From JBHEPS01 sp046261635 (GTDB lineage: Bacteria; Acidobacteriota; Thermoanaerobaculia; Gp7-AA8): a stretch of DNA of 6,826 bases. Below are positions 5,474-6,826 of the stretch, in pieces. Positions within the stretch are counted from its first letter, which is position 1; every line of letters starts with the position of its first letter. The stretch covers positions 1 through 6,826 of the forward strand of contig JBHEOL010000296.1 of assembly GCA_046261635.1 (NCBI GenBank). The letters are read 5' to 3'. The notes under the pieces are model-generated. The model was not told the DNA's origin and made no database searches. It saw only the letters and a program-made list of their open reading frames with translations. The translations under genes and the position numbers were made by a program.

Positions 5474-6826
5474 ATGGAGTGGATCCCCGTCATCGGGCTC
5501 GAAGTCCACGCGCGTCTGCGCACGCGAACGAAGCTGTTCTGCTCGTGCGAGACCTCGTTCGGGGCCGCGCCGAATACGCTCTGCTGCCCGATCTGCCTCG
5601 GATACCCCGGTTCGCTTCCAGTCATGAACCGGCACGCCGTCGACCTGGCGCTCGCCGCGGCCCTGGCCACCGGCTGCACGATCCGGCAATCGTCCCGTTT
5701 CGCGCGAAAGAACTATTTCTATCCCGATCTGCCGAAGGGTTATCAGATCACCCAGTACGACGAACCTCTCGCGTCCGGGGGACAGCTCGAGATCGCGGCC
5801 GGGGAGAGCAGCCGCACGATCCGGATTCTCCGCATTCACCTGGAGGAGGACGCGGGAAAGCTCCTGCACGAGCTCCCGGGAAAGGAGATGCCGCCCCGAA
5901 GCTCGCTCGTGGACCTCAACCGGGCCGGCACTCCCCTGATCGAGATCGTCTCCGAGCCGGACCTCGCTTCCGCGGAGGAAGCGGCGGAGTATGCCTCGAT
6001 GCTGCGCCGGCTCCTCATGCACACGAACGTGTGTGACGGGAACATGGAGGAGGGATCGTTCCGCATCGACGCGAACATCTCCGTCCACCGCGAGGGCGAA
6101 CCGCTCGGGACGCGAAGCGAGATCAAGAACCTCAATTCGTTCCGCTTTCTCTCGCGCGCGATCGAGTTCGAGATCGAGCGACAGACGCGCCTGGCCGAGA
6201 AGGGTGAGCCCGTCGTCCAGGAGACGCGCCTTTACGACGCGCTCGCGCGGGAAACCCGTCCGATGCGATCGAAGGAAGAGGCGCACGATTACCGCTATTT
6301 CCCGGAGCCCGACCTCCATCCCCTCGCCGTCGACCAGGCGTGGATCGAGACCATTCGCGGCGAGCTCCCCGAGCTCCCGGCGGCCCGTGCGAAGCGCTAC
6401 GTGGCCGCCGGAGTTCCCCCCCGTGAGGCGGAAGTGCTGGCGGCGGACCCGGCGGTGGCCGGCTACTTCGATGCGGTCGTCGCGGCGGGAGCCCCGGCGG
6501 TGAAGGCGTCGAACTGGGTGCGGAACGAGGTCCTGCGGGCGGCACGAGAGCGGGGGATCGATCCCGCCTCCTCGCCTCTCACCCCGGCCAGGCTGGCAGC
6601 CCTGATCGGGCTCCTCGATCAGGGCCGGATCAGCGCCGGGGCCGGCAAGACGGTGTTCGAAGCGATGGCCGAATCCGAGGAGGAGCCGGAAGCGATCGTT
6701 CAGCGGCTCGGGCTCGAGCAGATCAGCGACCCGGCCGCCGTCCGGCTCGCCGCGGAACAGGTGCTCGCCGACTCCCCCGAGCAACTGGCCGGCTACCGGG
6801 CCGGCAAGACCCAGCTGCTCGGCTTC
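5474..6826 (+). CDS. gatB: Asp/Glu-tRNA(Asn/Gln) amidotransferase subunit B (3' end cut)
   Basis: GatB is the kinase/transamidation subunit of GatCAB. It phosphorylates the side chain of misacylated Asp-tRNA(Asn) or Glu-tRNA(Gln) and amidates it with ammonia from GatA. The window holds 451 codons with no stop; the family is usually about 475-480 residues, so roughly 25-30 are missing past the right edge. The start MEWIPVIGLEVHARL is the family's own N-terminus, so the ATG at 5474 is firm. Seen in order: a CxC...CxxC zinc-type cluster (C23, C25, C38, C41, plus C37), NYFYPDLPKGYQITQYDEP (80-98), HLEEDAGK (122-129), DLNRAGTPLIEIVSEPD (147-163), GNMEEGSFRIDANIS (189-203), RSEIKNLNSF (214-223), YRYFPEPDL (273-281), then the helical and YqeY-like tRNA-binding tail from about 295, ending at KTQLLGF. 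Its presence suggests the organism makes Asn- and/or Gln-tRNA indirectly. gatC and gatA are not adjacent upstream. Expression is predicted to be leaderless. Confidence 0.97.
   Translation, partial: MEWIPVIGLEVHARLRTRTKLFCSCETSFGAAPNTLCCPICLGYPGSLPVMNRHAVDLALAAALATGCTIRQSSRFARKNYFYPDLPKGYQITQYDEPLASGGQLEIAAGESSRTIRILRIHLEEDAGKLLHELPGKEMPPRSSLVDLNRAGTPLIEIVSEPDLASAEEAAEYASMLRRLLMHTNVCDGNMEEGSFRIDANISVHREGEPLGTRSEIKNLNSFRFLSRAIEFEIERQTRLAEKGEPVVQETRLYDALARETRPMRSKEEAHDYRYFPEPDLHPLAVDQAWIETIRGELPELPAARAKRYVAAGVPPREAEVLAADPAVAGYFDAVVAAGAPAVKASNWVRNEVLRAARERGIDPASSPLTPARLAALIGLLDQGRISAGAGKTVFEAMAESEEEPEAIVQRLGLEQISDPAAVRLAAEQVLADSPEQLAGYRAGKTQLLGF

Noticed and set aside
4591..5679. 362-residue minus-strand open frame across trmB, the inverted repeat and the gatB start
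   Set aside because: Shadow of trmB and gatB. Its C-terminus merely translates the inverted repeat, giving repeated AEDPFLCL/GKDPLPL-like residues.
5362..6036. 224-residue plus-strand open frame overlapping gatB
   Set aside because: Out of frame with gatB, Arg/Pro/Ser-rich, no domain.
5459..6784. 441-residue open frame antisense to gatB
   Set aside because: gatB on the plus strand is unmistakable by homology; this frame is an Arg/Asp-rich artefact.

Overview
The window is GC-rich chromosomal DNA, tightly packed with genes on both strands. An exported lipoprotein and a second protein with an N-terminal signal peptide suggest a diderm (Gram-negative-type) bacterium. The gene content, including a bacterial angiotensin-converting-enzyme-like peptidase, would fit Acidobacteriota or a relative, but no rRNA or other decisive marker is present, so the taxonomy is only a guess.

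Left part (1-2009): a small, unrecognised secreted protein is encoded on the minus strand (120-524). Divergent from it is a two-gene plus-strand operon, made of an alpha/beta hydrolase (622-1548) and an SRPBCC-fold ligand-binding protein (1545-2009), which overlap by ATGA. Positions 1-119 hold no gene I can support, only a weak candidate promoter pointing off the left edge.

Middle (2010-4527): a lipoprotein-type family M2 zinc dipeptidyl carboxypeptidase (2094-3944) keeps every catalytic, zinc, chloride and disulfide position I can compare with human ACE, at identical spacing. A strong intrinsic terminator (3966-3999), usable in both directions, separates it from a convergent two-CBS-domain protein (4027-4527, minus).

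Right part (4528-6826): a 93-bp element made of two perfect 28-nt inverted arms, each itself a hairpin (REPIN/BIME-like), fills the gap between the CBS gene and trmB (4698-5354, minus; tRNA m7G46 methyltransferase). Divergent from trmB is gatB (5474 to beyond the right edge), subunit B of the Asp/Glu-tRNA amidotransferase. A perfect TATAAT lies 8 nt before the gatB ATG and there is no ribosome-binding site, which predicts a leaderless mRNA.

The translation-related pair trmB/gatB and the metabolic or envelope genes to the left look like separate transcription units. I see no tRNA, rRNA, CRISPR array, transposase or phage gene. Most of the window is ordinary; the items most worth following up are the double-hairpin repeat, the leaderless gatB start and the ACE-like lipoprotein.
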